Assembly (NCBI GenBank): GCA_021778315.1
Contig: JAJYCQ010000001.1
Location: forward strand, 1 to 64,000
Reading direction: 5' to 3'
Length of the DNA stretch: 64,000 nt
Source of the DNA: Acidobacteriota bacterium
GTDB lineage: Bacteria; Acidobacteriota; Terriglobia; Terriglobales; Acidobacteriaceae
Below the pieces are notes generated by a model. It was not told the origin of the DNA, did no database searches, and was given only the letters and a program-made list of their open reading frames with translations. Below are positions 28,460-37,855 of this stretch, one piece after another. The translations under genes and the position numbers were made by a program. Position 1 is the stretch's first letter; each line of letters begins with the position of its first letter.

Positions 28460-28780
28460 AGTTTCATCCAAAGCGAAATCTATTCCATCGACCACCTCTC
28501 CATTGAACCGGATAACTTCCCCGCGTTCCAGGCGCTTGTTTCAGCGATCGTATCGGCCACCCGGAAGGACCCGGCGCGCCAGCTTGCGTCCGAGTACCCG
28601 AGCTTCCGCGTCCGCTTCGCCTGGACGCTATCCAACCCGTTCTCGCCGCCGAAGTCATCCGACATCTCCATGATCGGTCTTCGTTGGGAGAGCTTTACCC
28701 GCATCGACGCACTCGTCAACGACCTTCCGTCCGTTGTAGCCTGTTGGGGCAAGACGGGTGCGTGCGCAGCGCGCCTCTAA
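28460..28780 (+). pseudogene. possible decayed antibiotic-biosynthesis-monooxygenase (quinol monooxygenase) remnant
   Basis: The gap 28390-28866 has no intact gene. On the plus strand an open frame without a good start codon (GTG 28397 is the only candidate) encodes IYSIDHLSIEPDNFPAFQAL followed by VSAIVSATRKDP, which resembles the head of small YgiN-type quinol monooxygenases. Downstream of that point the translation no longer resembles the family, as after a frameshift or rearrangement. A quinol monooxygenase would fit the preceding quinone-stress cluster. The similarity is short, so the call is tentative. The rest of the gap shows nothing recognisable. Confidence 0.3.
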
Positions 28781-28887
28781 ACTCGTCAATCCGCTTGAGG
28801 ACCAGCACTTCGCCGGACTGAGCCTCGAGCCTTCATCGACAATGTAGCCTTATTTCCGCTGAGTAAATGCCTTACAGGAGCTGTCTC

Positions 28888-29871
28888 TTGAAGAAAACTG
28901 TACTGGGTGTTCTAGCCCTCGCCGTCTGTCTGTTGACCCTGCCGGCCCACGCGGCCGCCCCGTTGCGGGTGATGATTCTTGATGGGGAGAGTGGTGGGAC
29001 CTACCACAACTGGCGGGTCACGACTGCGGTGCTCAAGAAGGAGCTCGACGAAGTGGGGCTGTTTCAGGTGGATGTTGTCACCGCGCCGCCCGCAGGTGCA
29101 GACTTCAGCAGCTTCAGGCCCGATTGGCAAAAGTACAAGGTCATTGTGTTCAACTATGACGCTCCAACCGAGCGCTGGTCGGCGCCGCTAAAGGCCTCCT
29201 TCGAGGCCTACATGAGGAACGGTGGGGGCATGGTCTCGGTGCATGCTGCGGATAATGCGTTTCCCGGATGGCAGGCGTTCAACCAGATGATCGGCGTAGG
29301 CGGCTGGCGCGGACGAAATGAGAAGGCGGGGCCGCACTGGTACTACAGCAACGGCAAGCTGGTGTCGGATGACAAGCCGGGCAAAGCCGGACACCATGGC
29401 CTGCGGCGGCCTTTCAAGATGACATCGCGAGACCCGGACCACCCCATCATGAAGGGGCTGCCCAGAGTCTGGATGCACCAGGGGGATGAGCTGTACGACA
29501 GCCTGCGTGGGCCGGGTACGAACATGACAGTGCTGGCGACGGGGTATTCCGATCCAGCAAACAGCGGCACAGGGTTCGATGAGCCTCTGCTGATGGTCTC
29601 CACATTTGGCAAGGGCCGCATCTTTCACACGGCCGTGGGACACGACGCGTTGGCAATGAGTTCTGTGGATGCGGTCGTGACGCTGCAGCGAGGAGTGGAG
29701 TGGGCGGCCACGGGTAAGGTAACGCAGAAGCTGCCGACGACCTTTCCCAACGAGAATACGGTGAGCTACCGTGCCGATCTCGCAGCGCTGGACCCAAACT
29801 ATTCCAAGGGGTTGAACCCGATGGATGCCCCCGCTCAGCCACGGCCTTCGCTTCCTGCTCCCACCAAATAA
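28888..29871 (+). CDS. secreted ThuA-domain protein (trehalose-utilisation-like)
   Basis: About 327 residues. TTG 28888 is preferred over ATG 28867 because AGGAG (28876-28880) sits 7 bases before it and it gives a clean signal peptide (MKKTVLGVLALAVCLLTLP, then AHA). The class-I glutamine-amidotransferase-like ThuA fold shows LRVMILDGESGGTYHNWR at the start, KVIVFNYDAPTERW, MRNGGGMVSVHAADNAF and GKGRIFHTAVGHD. Family members occur in carbohydrate operons and their biochemical role is poorly defined. Here it starts a co-directional set with a TIM-barrel isomerase and a Gfo/Idh dehydrogenase, pointing to processing of an oxidised sugar. Confidence 0.88.
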   Translation: MKKTVLGVLALAVCLLTLPAHAAAPLRVMILDGESGGTYHNWRVTTAVLKKELDEVGLFQVDVVTAPPAGADFSSFRPDWQKYKVIVFNYDAPTERWSAPLKASFEAYMRNGGGMVSVHAADNAFPGWQAFNQMIGVGGWRGRNEKAGPHWYYSNGKLVSDDKPGKAGHHGLRRPFKMTSRDPDHPIMKGLPRVWMHQGDELYDSLRGPGTNMTVLATGYSDPANSGTGFDEPLLMVSTFGKGRIFHTAVGHDALAMSSVDAVVTLQRGVEWAATGKVTQKLPTTFPNENTVSYRADLAALDPNYSKGLNPMDAPAQPRPSLPAPTK

Positions 29872-29893
29872 CGAACAATCGAGGAGTTCAATC

Positions 29894-30958
29894 ATGAAGA
29901 CGATCAACGGACCGGCGATCTTCCTGGCCCAGTTTGCCGGCGATGCAGCTCCCTATAATGACCTGGCTTCGATCTCCAAGTGGGCAGCCGGACTAGGTTA
30001 CAAAGGTGTCCAGATTCCTACGTGGGATGCGCGCCTCTTCGACCTGAAATTAGCCGCCGAGAGCCAGGCTTACTGCGACGAGGTACTCGGAGTGCTCGCA
30101 GAAAATGGGCTCGCTCTGACAGAGCTTTCGACGCACCTGCAGGGCCAGTTGGTTGCGGTGCATCCGGCCTACGACTCGCTCTTCGACAGCTTCGCGCCCA
30201 AGGCCGTGCACGGTGACCCGGCAGCGCGTCAGGCCTGGGCCGCAGAGCAGCTACGATTTGCGGCCAAGGCCTCGAAGAACCTCGGACTGAAGGCGCACGC
30301 AACGTTTTCAGGCGCGCTGGCATGGCCATATATGTACCCTTGGCCGCAGCGGCCCGCCGGCCTCGTGGAGACAGCGTTTGCCGAGTTGGCCAAGCGCTGG
30401 CAACCGATTCTCGACGTCTTCGACCGGAACGATGTCGATCTCTGCTACGAAATTCATCCAGGCGAGGATCTCCATGACGGAGCTTCGTTCGAGTTGTTCC
30501 TGGATCTGGTCGACCAGCATCCCAGATGCAATCTGCTGTACGACCCCAGCCACTTCGTCTTGCAACAGCTTGATTATCTGGAATACCTCGACCTCTATCA
30601 CTCGAGGATCAAAATGTTTCACGTCAAGGATGCGGAGTTCAATCCCACTGGCCGACAGGGCGTCTATGGAGGCTTTCAGCCGTGGATCAAGCGCGCCGGA
30701 CGCTTCCGGTCGCTCGGCGACGGACAGGTGGACTTCGGGGCCATCTTTTCGAAGCTAACCCAATATGACTTCGAAGGCTGGGCCGTCATGGAGTGGGAGT
30801 GCTGCATCAAGAGTTCCGAGCAGGGTGCCGCCGAGGGTGCGCCGTTCATTGCGAAGCACATCATCCACGCCGCGGAACGGTCATTCGATGACTTCGCGGA
30901 TGCCAACGTGGACACAGCCGCAATTCGGCAGTTACTCGGCATACGCGAACCGGAGTAA
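29894..30958 (+). CDS. sugar phosphate isomerase/epimerase-family TIM-barrel protein
   Basis: 354 residues (ATG 29894, GAGGAG at 29881-29886). An AP-endonuclease-2-like xylose isomerase barrel: WAAGLGYKGVQIPTWD, LTELSTHLQGQL, VDLCYEIHPGEDLHDG (metal Glu), NLLYDPSHFVLQQ (Asp and His), IKMFHVKDAEF (His-Val-Lys-Asp) and WAVMEWECC (metal Glu). All metal-binding positions of the fold therefore appear occupied. It follows the ThuA gene by 22 bases and precedes the Gfo/Idh gene by 47, a common trio in sugar and inositol catabolism. The substrate is unknown. It has no signal peptide and should be cytoplasmic. Confidence 0.9.
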   Translation: MKTINGPAIFLAQFAGDAAPYNDLASISKWAAGLGYKGVQIPTWDARLFDLKLAAESQAYCDEVLGVLAENGLALTELSTHLQGQLVAVHPAYDSLFDSFAPKAVHGDPAARQAWAAEQLRFAAKASKNLGLKAHATFSGALAWPYMYPWPQRPAGLVETAFAELAKRWQPILDVFDRNDVDLCYEIHPGEDLHDGASFELFLDLVDQHPRCNLLYDPSHFVLQQLDYLEYLDLYHSRIKMFHVKDAEFNPTGRQGVYGGFQPWIKRAGRFRSLGDGQVDFGAIFSKLTQYDFEGWAVMEWECCIKSSEQGAAEGAPFIAKHIIHAAERSFDDFADANVDTAAIRQLLGIREPE

Positions 30959-31005
30959 GTTTTGAGTGGGCCAAGCAGAGAGCGCGAGCAGCGAAGGGAG
31001 CGGCA

Positions 31006-32148
31006 TTGAGCAGACGAATCAGATTAGGAATGGTCGGGGGCGGTCCGGGAGGCTTCATCGGCGCGGTGCATCGGGCAGCGGCCAGACTGGATGACCGGTT
31101 TGAGTTGGTGGCCGCGGCGCTCTCATCCGATCCCGAGAAGTCGCTGGCCTCAGCCAACGAGCTCCACATCCCGCGGGCCTACGCGAGCTTCGCCGAGATG
31201 GCCCGGCAAGAGGCCCATCGCAGCGACCCGATCGATGCGGTCGCGATTGTGACGCCGAACCACACCCACCACGCCATCGCCAAAGCCTTCCTCGATGCCG
31301 GCATCCATGTCATCTGCGACAAGCCTCTGACCACCACGCTTCAAGATGCGCACGACCTCTCCGATACCGTCACGCGAACCGGCCTGATCTTTGGATTGAC
31401 CCACACCTACGTGGGATATCCGCTTATCCGGCAGGCAAGGGAGATGGTGCTCGCCGGAGATCTGGGCGCGATCCGCATGATCCAGGTGGAGTATGCGCAG
31501 GATTGGCTCTCGACGCCGCTTGAGGCGATGGGCTCCAAGCAAGCCGACTGGCGAACCGATCCCGCCCGCAGTGGACCAGCCGGCTGCCTCGGAGATATCG
31601 GCACGCATGCGTTTCACCTCGTTTGCTTCACGACCGGGCTGCGCTGCACCGAACTCGCGGCCGACCTGACAACCTTCGTTCCGGGGCGGCGGCTCGACGA
31701 CAACGTGCAGTTGATGCTGCGCTTTGCAGGAGGAGCCAGGGGAAGTTTGTGGGCCTCGCAGATCGCCGTAGGAAATGAGAATCATCTACGGCTACGCATC
31801 TATGGGGAAAAGGCCGGGCTGGCCTGGGAGCAGGAGAACCCGAACTATCTCCGCTTTACTCCGCTACGAGAGCAGCCTCGGTTGATTACCCGTGGCGGGC
31901 CTGGAGTGGGAACCGCGGCGCAGTGGGCGACAAGGATTCCTGCGGGGCATCCGGAGGGATACTTCGAGGCCTTTGCCCAGCTCTATACCGATCTCTCCGA
32001 GCAGATGACCGCGCGAATCGAAGGAAGGGCCCCAGACCCGAGGGCGATGCTGGTGCCGGGGGTCGAGGATGGAGTGCTCGGTGTTCAATTCATCCTGGCC
32101 GTTCTGGACTCAGCTCGGAACGGCTCGGCATGGACGGCCATGCCCTGA
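31006..32148 (+). CDS. Gfo/Idh/MocA-family NAD(P)-dependent oxidoreductase
   Basis: 380 residues from a TTG start (AGGGAG at 30996-31001). The N-terminal Rossmann fold reads [20 protein letters not shown], followed by [20 protein letters not shown] and the catalytic-region ICDKPLTT (the family EKP motif as DKP). The C-terminal alpha/beta domain has [11 protein letters not shown], which carries the conserved Asp/His pair. It should oxidise or reduce a sugar or cyclitol in the cytoplasm. As the last gene after ThuA and the TIM-barrel isomerase it completes a three-gene catabolic unit. An inositol dehydrogenase role is possible given the inositol oxygenase at 20802, but that is inference. Confidence 0.92.
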   Translation: MSRRIRLGMVGGGPGGFIGAVHRAAARLDDRFELVAAALSSDPEKSLASANELHIPRAYASFAEMARQEAHRSDPIDAVAIVTPNHTHHAIAKAFLDAGIHVICDKPLTTTLQDAHDLSDTVTRTGLIFGLTHTYVGYPLIRQAREMVLAGDLGAIRMIQVEYAQDWLSTPLEAMGSKQADWRTDPARSGPAGCLGDIGTHAFHLVCFTTGLRCTELAADLTTFVPGRRLDDNVQLMLRFAGGARGSLWASQIAVGNENHLRLRIYGEKAGLAWEQENPNYLRFTPLREQPRLITRGGPGVGTAAQWATRIPAGHPEGYFEAFAQLYTDLSEQMTARIEGRAPDPRAMLVPGVEDGVLGVQFILAVLDSARNGSAWTAMP

Positions 32149-32417
32149 GCACGAACAGACACGTATCCACCCTGAATCTCGAAGCCCACAATACCCGCCA
32201 ACAGCAAGCACCTTCCTGCCGATCATCTCGATTTGTAACCTTCTAATTCGCCTCAAACATACGTCACGGATAAAGCCAACCAGATTGTGCTTCGAAGCGA
32301 TGTCTCCAAATATCCCGGTTCGTCCCGGCTGCTCTGACTGCAACGAATCAAGCGCTACGGCTATCCTCTGGTTCAGCGAACCGGATAGAATTCAGGCGAT
32401 TGATAAGGACCCCCAAT

Positions 32418-33512
32418 ATGAAAATCTACCGTATCGCGACAATTCCGGGCGATGGCATTGGGAAAGAAGTGATTCCCGCCGGACAGCAGATTCTCGAAGC
32501 CCTGGCTGCTTCCGAAAACACCTTCGCCTTCGAGTTTGAAAACTTCGATTGGGGCGGGGACTACTACCGCCAGCACGGCGTGATGATGCCAGCCGATGGG
32601 CTCAAGGCGCTCCTGCAAAAGGACGCGATTCTCTTTGGGTCTGCCGGCGATCCCCACATCCCCGATCACATTACGTTGTGGGGCTTGCGGCTGAAGATAT
32701 GCCAGGGACTCGATCAGTATGCCAACGTTCGCCCCACTCGAATCCTTCCCGGAATAGATGCTCCATTGAAGAGGTGCGCTGCCGAGGACCTGAACTGGGT
32801 CATCGTGCGCGAGAACACCGAGGGCGAATATTCCGGCGTCGGTGGCCGCGTGCATCAGGGCCATCCCATCGAAGTGGCAACCGATCTATCGCTGATGACG
32901 CGCGCCGGCGTCGAGCGAATCCATCGCTACGCCTTTCGTCTCGCGCAATCGCGTCCACGCAAGCTGCTCACAATCATCACCAAGAGCAACGCGCAACGCC
33001 ACGCCATGGTGATGTGGGATGAGATTGCTCTTGAGATCGCAAAGGAATTCCCCGACGTGAAGTGGGAGAAGGAACTGGTCGATGCCGCCACCGCGCGTAT
33101 GGTCAATCGTCCAGCATCTCTCGACACGATTGTGGCTACAAATCTCCATGCTGACATCTTGAGCGATCTCGCCGCGGCCCTGGCCGGAAGCATGGGCATC
33201 GCCCCAACGGCCAATATCAACCCGGAGCGAGTCTACCCCTCGATGTTCGAACCGATTCACGGCTCTGCCTTCGACATCATGGGCAAAGGGATCGCCAATC
33301 CGGTCGGAACGTTCTGGTCCGTAGTCCTGTTGCTGGAGCACCTGGGAGAATTTGCAGCCGCAGCACGGGTGATGCAGGCGATCGAGCATGTCACCGCAAA
33401 TCCTGCGCTCCATACGGCTGATCTGGGTGGCAATGCTACGACGACGATGGTCACCGAGGCAGTCTGCGCGCAGATTGCCTCCACCGCTCGACCCCAACTG
33501 ACCAACGCATGA
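32418..33512 (+). CDS. tartrate dehydrogenase / D-malate dehydrogenase (decarboxylating), TtuC/DmlA type
   Basis: 364 residues (ATG 32418, AAGGAC at 32405-32410). A beta-decarboxylating dehydrogenase related to isopropylmalate dehydrogenase: IATIPGDGIGKEVIPAG, LWGLRLKICQGLDQYANVRP, IVRENTEGEYSGVGGR, DTIVATNLHADILSDLAAAL, the Mg-binding Asp region, and MFEPIHGSAFDIMGKGIANP. The LRxxLxxxLDxxANxRP segment and VGGR distinguish the tartrate/D-malate branch from LeuB. It should act on tartrate or D-malate with NAD+. It overlaps the MFS transporter gene by four bases, and a glycerate kinase follows, which reproduces the ttuC-ttuB-ttuD order of tartrate catabolism. Confidence 0.92.
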   Translation: MKIYRIATIPGDGIGKEVIPAGQQILEALAASENTFAFEFENFDWGGDYYRQHGVMMPADGLKALLQKDAILFGSAGDPHIPDHITLWGLRLKICQGLDQYANVRPTRILPGIDAPLKRCAAEDLNWVIVRENTEGEYSGVGGRVHQGHPIEVATDLSLMTRAGVERIHRYAFRLAQSRPRKLLTIITKSNAQRHAMVMWDEIALEIAKEFPDVKWEKELVDAATARMVNRPASLDTIVATNLHADILSDLAAALAGSMGIAPTANINPERVYPSMFEPIHGSAFDIMGKGIANPVGTFWSVVLLLEHLGEFAAAARVMQAIEHVTANPALHTADLGGNATTTMVTEAVCAQIASTARPQLTNA

Positions 33513-34831
33513 TCAACATCGCATCGATGCCCGACGAACTCGAGGCTCGCGTACTGCGCCGGATCAGTTGGCGGATCCTGCCGTTCGTGATGCTGCTGTA
33601 CTTCGTCAGCTTTCTCGATCGAGTCAATGTTGGTTTCGCCGCCTTCACCATGAACCAGGCGATTAGCTTGTCCCCTGCCGCGTACGGTCTCGGAGGAGGC
33701 CTCTTCTTCATCGGCTACTTCCTGTTCGAGGTCCCATCCAACCTCATCCTGTATCGCATCGGTGTCCGCGTCTGGATTGCGCGCGTGATGGTCACCTGGG
33801 GAATCGTGTCCGCATGCTCCGCATTCGTTACGGGAGCGCACAGCTTTTATGCGCTGCGCTTCCTGCTGGGAGTTGCGGAGGCCGGATTTTTCCCCGGCAT
33901 CATTCTCTATCTCAGCCTCTGGTTTCCCGCGCGATATCGTGCCATGGCCGCCGCCGCCTTTATGGCAGCGGCGCCGATCTCCACGGCGATCGGCTCTCCT
34001 GTTTCAGGCGCACTGATGGAGTTACCTCGCATCGCAGGCCTCAGCAATTGGCAATGGCTTTACCTCCTCGAAGCGGCACCGGCAGTAGTGTTGGGTTTCG
34101 TCGTCCTGAAAATCCTGACCGACAAACCCGAAGAGGCAACATGGCTCGAACCAGAAGAACGCGATTGGTTGGTGAGCAGGCTTAAGTCGGAACAGACCAC
34201 CGCCGCCTCCACGCACGGAGGAGGCTTGACCAGTGTCTGGCGGACCTTGTTCGACCTCCGCGTGCTGGCACTCTCTTTCATCTATCTGGGCACCTCCGCA
34301 GGCCTGTACACGCTCGGTCTTTGGGCTCCCCTGATCATCCGTCAGTTCAAATTTTCGCCCCTCGAAACGGGTTGGCTCAATGCGTTCCCAAACGTGGTGG
34401 CTGTGCTCGCAATGATGCTGTGGGCAAGTCATTCTGATCGGACCCTGGAACGCACATGGCATGTTGTCCTGCCGTGTGCTGCCGCGTGCCTTGGATTTAT
34501 ATGGGCCGGAAGCAGCCATACGGCAATCGGTGTCATTGGTGCGCTCCTAGTCGTCAACGTTGGCATCAGCGCGGCCAAGGCTCCGCTATGGGCGGTGGCG
34601 TCCACCTTCATGTCGGGCGCGGGTGCTGCCGCCGGCATTGCGATGATCAACTCCATCGGAAACCTTGGCGGATTCATTGGTCCCTACATGATCGGTTGGA
34701 TCAAAGGGAAGACCGGAAGCTATACGGGCGGCTTGTATGGTGTGGGTGCCACGCTGGCGCTTTCGGCCGTCGTGACGTTGCTCCTCAGCCGGAAGACCTC
34801 AGAATCAGGCTCGGCCGAACGCCCCTCTTAG
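33509..34831 (+). CDS. MFS transporter, anion:cation symporter family (TtuB-like tartrate transporter)
   Basis: 440 residues with twelve predicted membrane helices. The opening RISWRILPFVMLLYFVSFLDRVNVGFA is the hallmark first helix of the ACS family (tartrate, phthalate, glucarate and hexuronate transporters), followed by YFLFEVPSNLIL and the second-half motifs GTSAGLYTLGLW and WASHSDRT. It is translationally coupled (ATGA at 33509-33512) to the tartrate/D-malate dehydrogenase. Uptake of tartrate or a related dicarboxylate by proton symport is the best reading. The coupling is the main support for the substrate. Confidence 0.92.
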   Translation: MINIASMPDELEARVLRRISWRILPFVMLLYFVSFLDRVNVGFAAFTMNQAISLSPAAYGLGGGLFFIGYFLFEVPSNLILYRIGVRVWIARVMVTWGIVSACSAFVTGAHSFYALRFLLGVAEAGFFPGIILYLSLWFPARYRAMAAAAFMAAAPISTAIGSPVSGALMELPRIAGLSNWQWLYLLEAAPAVVLGFVVLKILTDKPEEATWLEPEERDWLVSRLKSEQTTAASTHGGGLTSVWRTLFDLRVLALSFIYLGTSAGLYTLGLWAPLIIRQFKFSPLETGWLNAFPNVVAVLAMMLWASHSDRTLERTWHVVLPCAAACLGFIWAGSSHTAIGVIGALLVVNVGISAAKAPLWAVASTFMSGAGAAAGIAMINSIGNLGGFIGPYMIGWIKGKTGSYTGGLYGVGATLALSAVVTLLLSRKTSESGSAERPS

Positions 34832-35108
34832 TCGCTGGCTCTCTGTGGATAGAGCTCCTCTCGCCGATCCGACGCAAGCGAACAGAGACCATCCAGGGAT
34901 CTGCCCACGCAGACCATAGCATTCCGTCCAGACCCAGTGTTAATGCTGGTTGCCGCGCACTGGGCTCTTTCTGGAGACTCAACCTTGCCCTGTGACCACA
35001 CGCTCATCGCGGCGTCCAAGCTCGGAAGCAGCGATACGTAAGCGCTACAGTAGAAGCTTATAGAGGACAGTCATCATCTCACTGCGCGACACATCTCGTA
35101 AACTTTTC

Positions 35109-36404
35109 ATGGCGACTCTCGACCGGCTGAAAATCCCAGCGGTGATGCAGCGTCAGATTTGCTATGACGGCAACCAGCTCCACGTCGGCGAAGCGACCTA
35201 CGCAATCGACGCCTTTCGCCGCATTAAGATCGTCAGCGCCGGAAAGGCCGCCGTCCCCATGGCCGCATCCTTATTGGACATCCTCACTCCCCACCTTGCG
35301 CAGCAGCAAACACTGGACGGCATCGTCGTGGGAGCGACACCGACGGAACGACACGCACTGTGCTCGTTTCTGGGTGGCCATCCCATTCCAACAGAGCAGT
35401 CCCTCCAGGCCGCAGCGGCGATCTTAGCCTATCTCTCCGACAGCGACCGCGACACACTGGTCTTCTTCCTCATCAGCGGCGGCGCCTCCACCATGCTCGA
35501 GCAGCCACTCGATCCCACCATGACGCTTGCGGATACCACGGCCTTCCATCAAACCCTCGTGCACTCCGGTCTGCGAATTCAAGAGATGAATACCTTGCGC
35601 AAGCACTTTTCCGCAGTCAAGGGAGGACGATTGGCCGTGGCTGCAGCTAATGCCACCAAGTGCACGCTCCTGATCTCCGACGTTCCGGAAGGAGCGCTCG
35701 ATGTTATCGGCTCGGGCCCTACCTTGCCAGACCCATCCACCGTGGCGGATTGCCACGCGCTCCTCCGCAATCACTGCGAGGCACTTCCGTTCTCCGACAA
35801 GCTGATGAAGTTCTTTACCTCAGCGTTGCCGGAGACACCGAAGGAGCACCACCCCGCCTTCCTCCGAGCCTCGGCCCTCGCACTTCTTTCCAGCAACAAC
35901 TTATCCGCAGAGGCAGCGCGGCTCGCGGAACAGGAAGGCTTTCACGTCGTCGTCGACAACTCCTGCGATGACTGGCACTACGAAGCCGCCGCAGAGTACC
36001 TGCTGCAACGCATAGCCACGTTGCAGCAGGCCTATCCCAAAGTCTGCCTGCTCTCAGTGGGCGAGATTTCTGTGAAGGTCGAGCAAGGCCAGGGCATCGG
36101 AGGCCGCAATCAACACTTCGTGCTGGAGTGCGCAGCCCGCATCGCCAAGAGCGGTCAGCGAGTTACGATCCTGAGCGCCGGCTCCGATGGAATCGACGGC
36201 AATAGCCCGGCCGCAGGAGGCATCGCCGATCACACCACCGTGACCCGAGCCGAAGACCTTGGCATGAGCGTCTCTTCGGCACTCAAGCGCTTCGATAGCT
36301 ACACACTGCTCGAAGCCCTCGGCGATACGCTCGTCACAGGCCCCTCCGGCAACAACGTCCGCGATCTGCGAATGTTGCTCGCCGAGACTCAAACTAGCCA
36401 ATGA
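35109..36404 (+). CDS. glycerate 2-kinase (GckA/TtuD, MOFRL type)
   Basis: At least 431 residues. Phosphorylates D-glycerate, the last step of tartrate or glyoxylate assimilation. Landmarks: IKIVSAGKAAVPMA, GGHPIPTEQS, VFFLISGGASTMLEQP, MNTLRKHFSAVKGGRLA, TCLLISDVPEG-type region, VIGSGPTLPDPST, and the MOFRL domain with GGRNQHFVLECA, ILSAGSDGIDGNSPAAGGI and TLLEALGDTLVTGPSGNNV. ATG 35109 removes the family's usual first helix. The frame is open back to 35064 and encodes SLRDTSRKLF before that Met, which looks native. A rare start (ATC 35076 or CTG 35082, AGAGGA at 35062-35067) is therefore likely. It completes the ttuC-ttuB-ttuD set. Confidence 0.92.
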   Translation: MATLDRLKIPAVMQRQICYDGNQLHVGEATYAIDAFRRIKIVSAGKAAVPMAASLLDILTPHLAQQQTLDGIVVGATPTERHALCSFLGGHPIPTEQSLQAAAAILAYLSDSDRDTLVFFLISGGASTMLEQPLDPTMTLADTTAFHQTLVHSGLRIQEMNTLRKHFSAVKGGRLAVAAANATKCTLLISDVPEGALDVIGSGPTLPDPSTVADCHALLRNHCEALPFSDKLMKFFTSALPETPKEHHPAFLRASALALLSSNNLSAEAARLAEQEGFHVVVDNSCDDWHYEAAAEYLLQRIATLQQAYPKVCLLSVGEISVKVEQGQGIGGRNQHFVLECAARIAKSGQRVTILSAGSDGIDGNSPAAGGIADHTTVTRAEDLGMSVSSALKRFDSYTLLEALGDTLVTGPSGNNVRDLRMLLAETQTSQ

Positions 36405-36754
36405 CCCCCAACATCCGCACTTGAACGTCCGTACGTCGACGACGCATCATTGCCATCGCCTCCGTAACCTGCCGAGCCCGTCAACGCACTCTTTATCGCC
36501 CCGAGCATCACACACACCAAATCGGCAACCGCGCCCGGAGCGCTATTCATCGTCTTCAACTGCGCATCGATCGGAAGAGCCCGCTCCTCAGCTTCCACAC
36601 AAAACATACCCCTTCCCACTGCAACAACTCGTTGTCCCTTCGCGTACGTATCCACCACCGCTTCGCTCGCGCAGCAAGCCATCGCGCCTCGTTCCGCCGT
36701 CTCAGGACTTACACTCTCTCGCCGCCTCTTTCCAAGCCACACCTCCACCCGCAC
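36389..36754 (-). CDS. uncertain reading frame, unknown function
   Basis: The 370 bases between the glycerate kinase and the rhomboid gene contain no recognised gene. The minus strand has a 121-codon frame whose translation has a fairly protein-like middle (CASEAVVDTYAKGQRVVAVG, PIDAQLKTMNSAPGAVADLV). It overlaps the kinase 3' end by 16 bases. Its start would lie 20 bases from the divergent rhomboid gene. No ribosome-binding site or family is recognised. It may be a real small gene, a fragment, or a chance frame; the plus-strand frame in the same place is low-complexity Ser/Pro/Arg and is not credible. Confidence 0.3.
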   Translation of the reverse strand: MRVEVWLGKRRRESVSPETAERGAMACCASEAVVDTYAKGQRVVAVGRGMFCVEAEERALPIDAQLKTMNSAPGAVADLVCVMLGAIKSALTGSAGYGGDGNDASSTYGRSSADVGGHWLV

Positions 36755-36774
36755 AATGCTAGAACTATAGACAC

Positions 36775-37425
36775 ATGGACCACACCGCCATCCCCGCCCC
36801 CCGCGCCCAGTACTCCCCCGCGCCCCGTCCGAGCAGTCCGTACACCATCACGGTCGCACTCATCGCAATCAACGTCCTCGTCTTCCTCGCCATGGTGGCA
36901 AGCGGCATCTCCTTCACCCAGCCCACGCCGCTCGACGTCTTCCGTTGGGGCGGCGACTTCGGTCCCGCGACCATAGGTGCCCACCAGTGGTGGCGTCTCC
37001 TCACCTCCTGCTTTCTGCACTTCGGCATCATCCACATCGGCATGAACATGTACGTGCTCTACATGATTGGGCCGTTCATCGAAACCGTCTTCGGACGCAT
37101 CCGCTACCTCCTCCTCTACTTCATCGCTGGCCTCGCAGGCAGCATCCTCAGCGTGTGGGTCCATCCGACAGCTGTCGGTGCTGGAGCGTCGGGCGCCATC
37201 TTCGGTCTCTACGGCGCCGTGTTCGGCTTTCTGCTGATCAAGCGGAGGTCACTCAATCCAGCGGCGACCAACAGCATTGCCAGATCGGCGGGAATCTTCA
37301 TCTTGTACAACGTCGTCTACGGCTCCATGAGCGGAACGACAGACCTCTCCGCCCACCTCGGCGGCTTGCTCGCCGGATTCCTGGCCGGAATGGTGCTGGC
37401 GCGACCGCAGCCTACCGCCCCATGA
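36775..37425 (+). CDS. rhomboid-family intramembrane serine protease
   Basis: 216 residues with about six membrane helices, the minimal bacterial rhomboid core. A short Pro-rich cytoplasmic head precedes YTITVALIAINVLVFLAMV. The conserved HFGIIHIGMNMYVLY helix includes the oxyanion-region His/Asn. The catalytic Ser lies in GAGASGAIFGLYGA (GxSG) and the catalytic His in DLSAHLGGLLAGFLAG. WWRLLTSCFLH is the L1 loop signature. It cleaves membrane-helix substrates that are not identifiable here. It stands alone, with unrelated neighbours. Confidence 0.95.
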   Translation: MDHTAIPAPRAQYSPAPRPSSPYTITVALIAINVLVFLAMVASGISFTQPTPLDVFRWGGDFGPATIGAHQWWRLLTSCFLHFGIIHIGMNMYVLYMIGPFIETVFGRIRYLLLYFIAGLAGSILSVWVHPTAVGAGASGAIFGLYGAVFGFLLIKRRSLNPAATNSIARSAGIFILYNVVYGSMSGTTDLSAHLGGLLAGFLAGMVLARPQPTAP

Positions 37426-37474
37426 TGCCTCCCGCGCAGCCGATAATGGCCATCGGCAGATACTTGGACGACGC

Positions 37475-37855
37475 TCAGGCGAGCGGGATATTGCTGTCCA
37501 GACTCATGTACCCGGAGAGATCGCTGCGATTTGCTTGCTGCGCCAGGATCCCCACTTCGATAAAGACAGGCAACGGAATAAGAGTCATCCCTACCCCGCA
37601 GCCCGCCGTTGGCTTGGTCGCCGCACTCGAGGTACTGGCACCGCCGCTGCAGAATGCACCTGCATGGTAGAGATAGGCGGCGTTCGGATTGGAATGATAT
37701 GTCAACGGTAGCGTCGGTTAGGGTCTTGGTGCCTCTGGAATTAGGGCAATGGCTGAGGAAGAGGTTGATGCTTGCGAAGACGTAGGAGCTTGCGCGTGGA
37801 CGGTCACACCGATGAACGGAAGAAGCAGAGCCAACAGGAAGCAATCACCCGATAG
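37475..37855 (-). pseudogene. remnant of a secreted protein fused to the 3' end of gtrA and interrupted by an in-frame TAA
   Basis: After the GtrA domain proper (ending near residue 132) the frame encodes CFLLALLLPFIGVTVHAQA, which looks like a signal peptide, then a Ser/Thr-rich stretch ending EAPRP and TAA (37718-37720). Directly after that stop the same frame stays open for 80 codons (PTLPLTYHSNPNAAYLYHAG, later GVGMTLIPLPVFIEVG and LSGYMSLDSNIPLA). That looks like one secreted acidobacterial protein broken by one stop and joined to gtrA by a deletion. A sequencing error at the TAA cannot be excluded. Confidence 0.45.
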
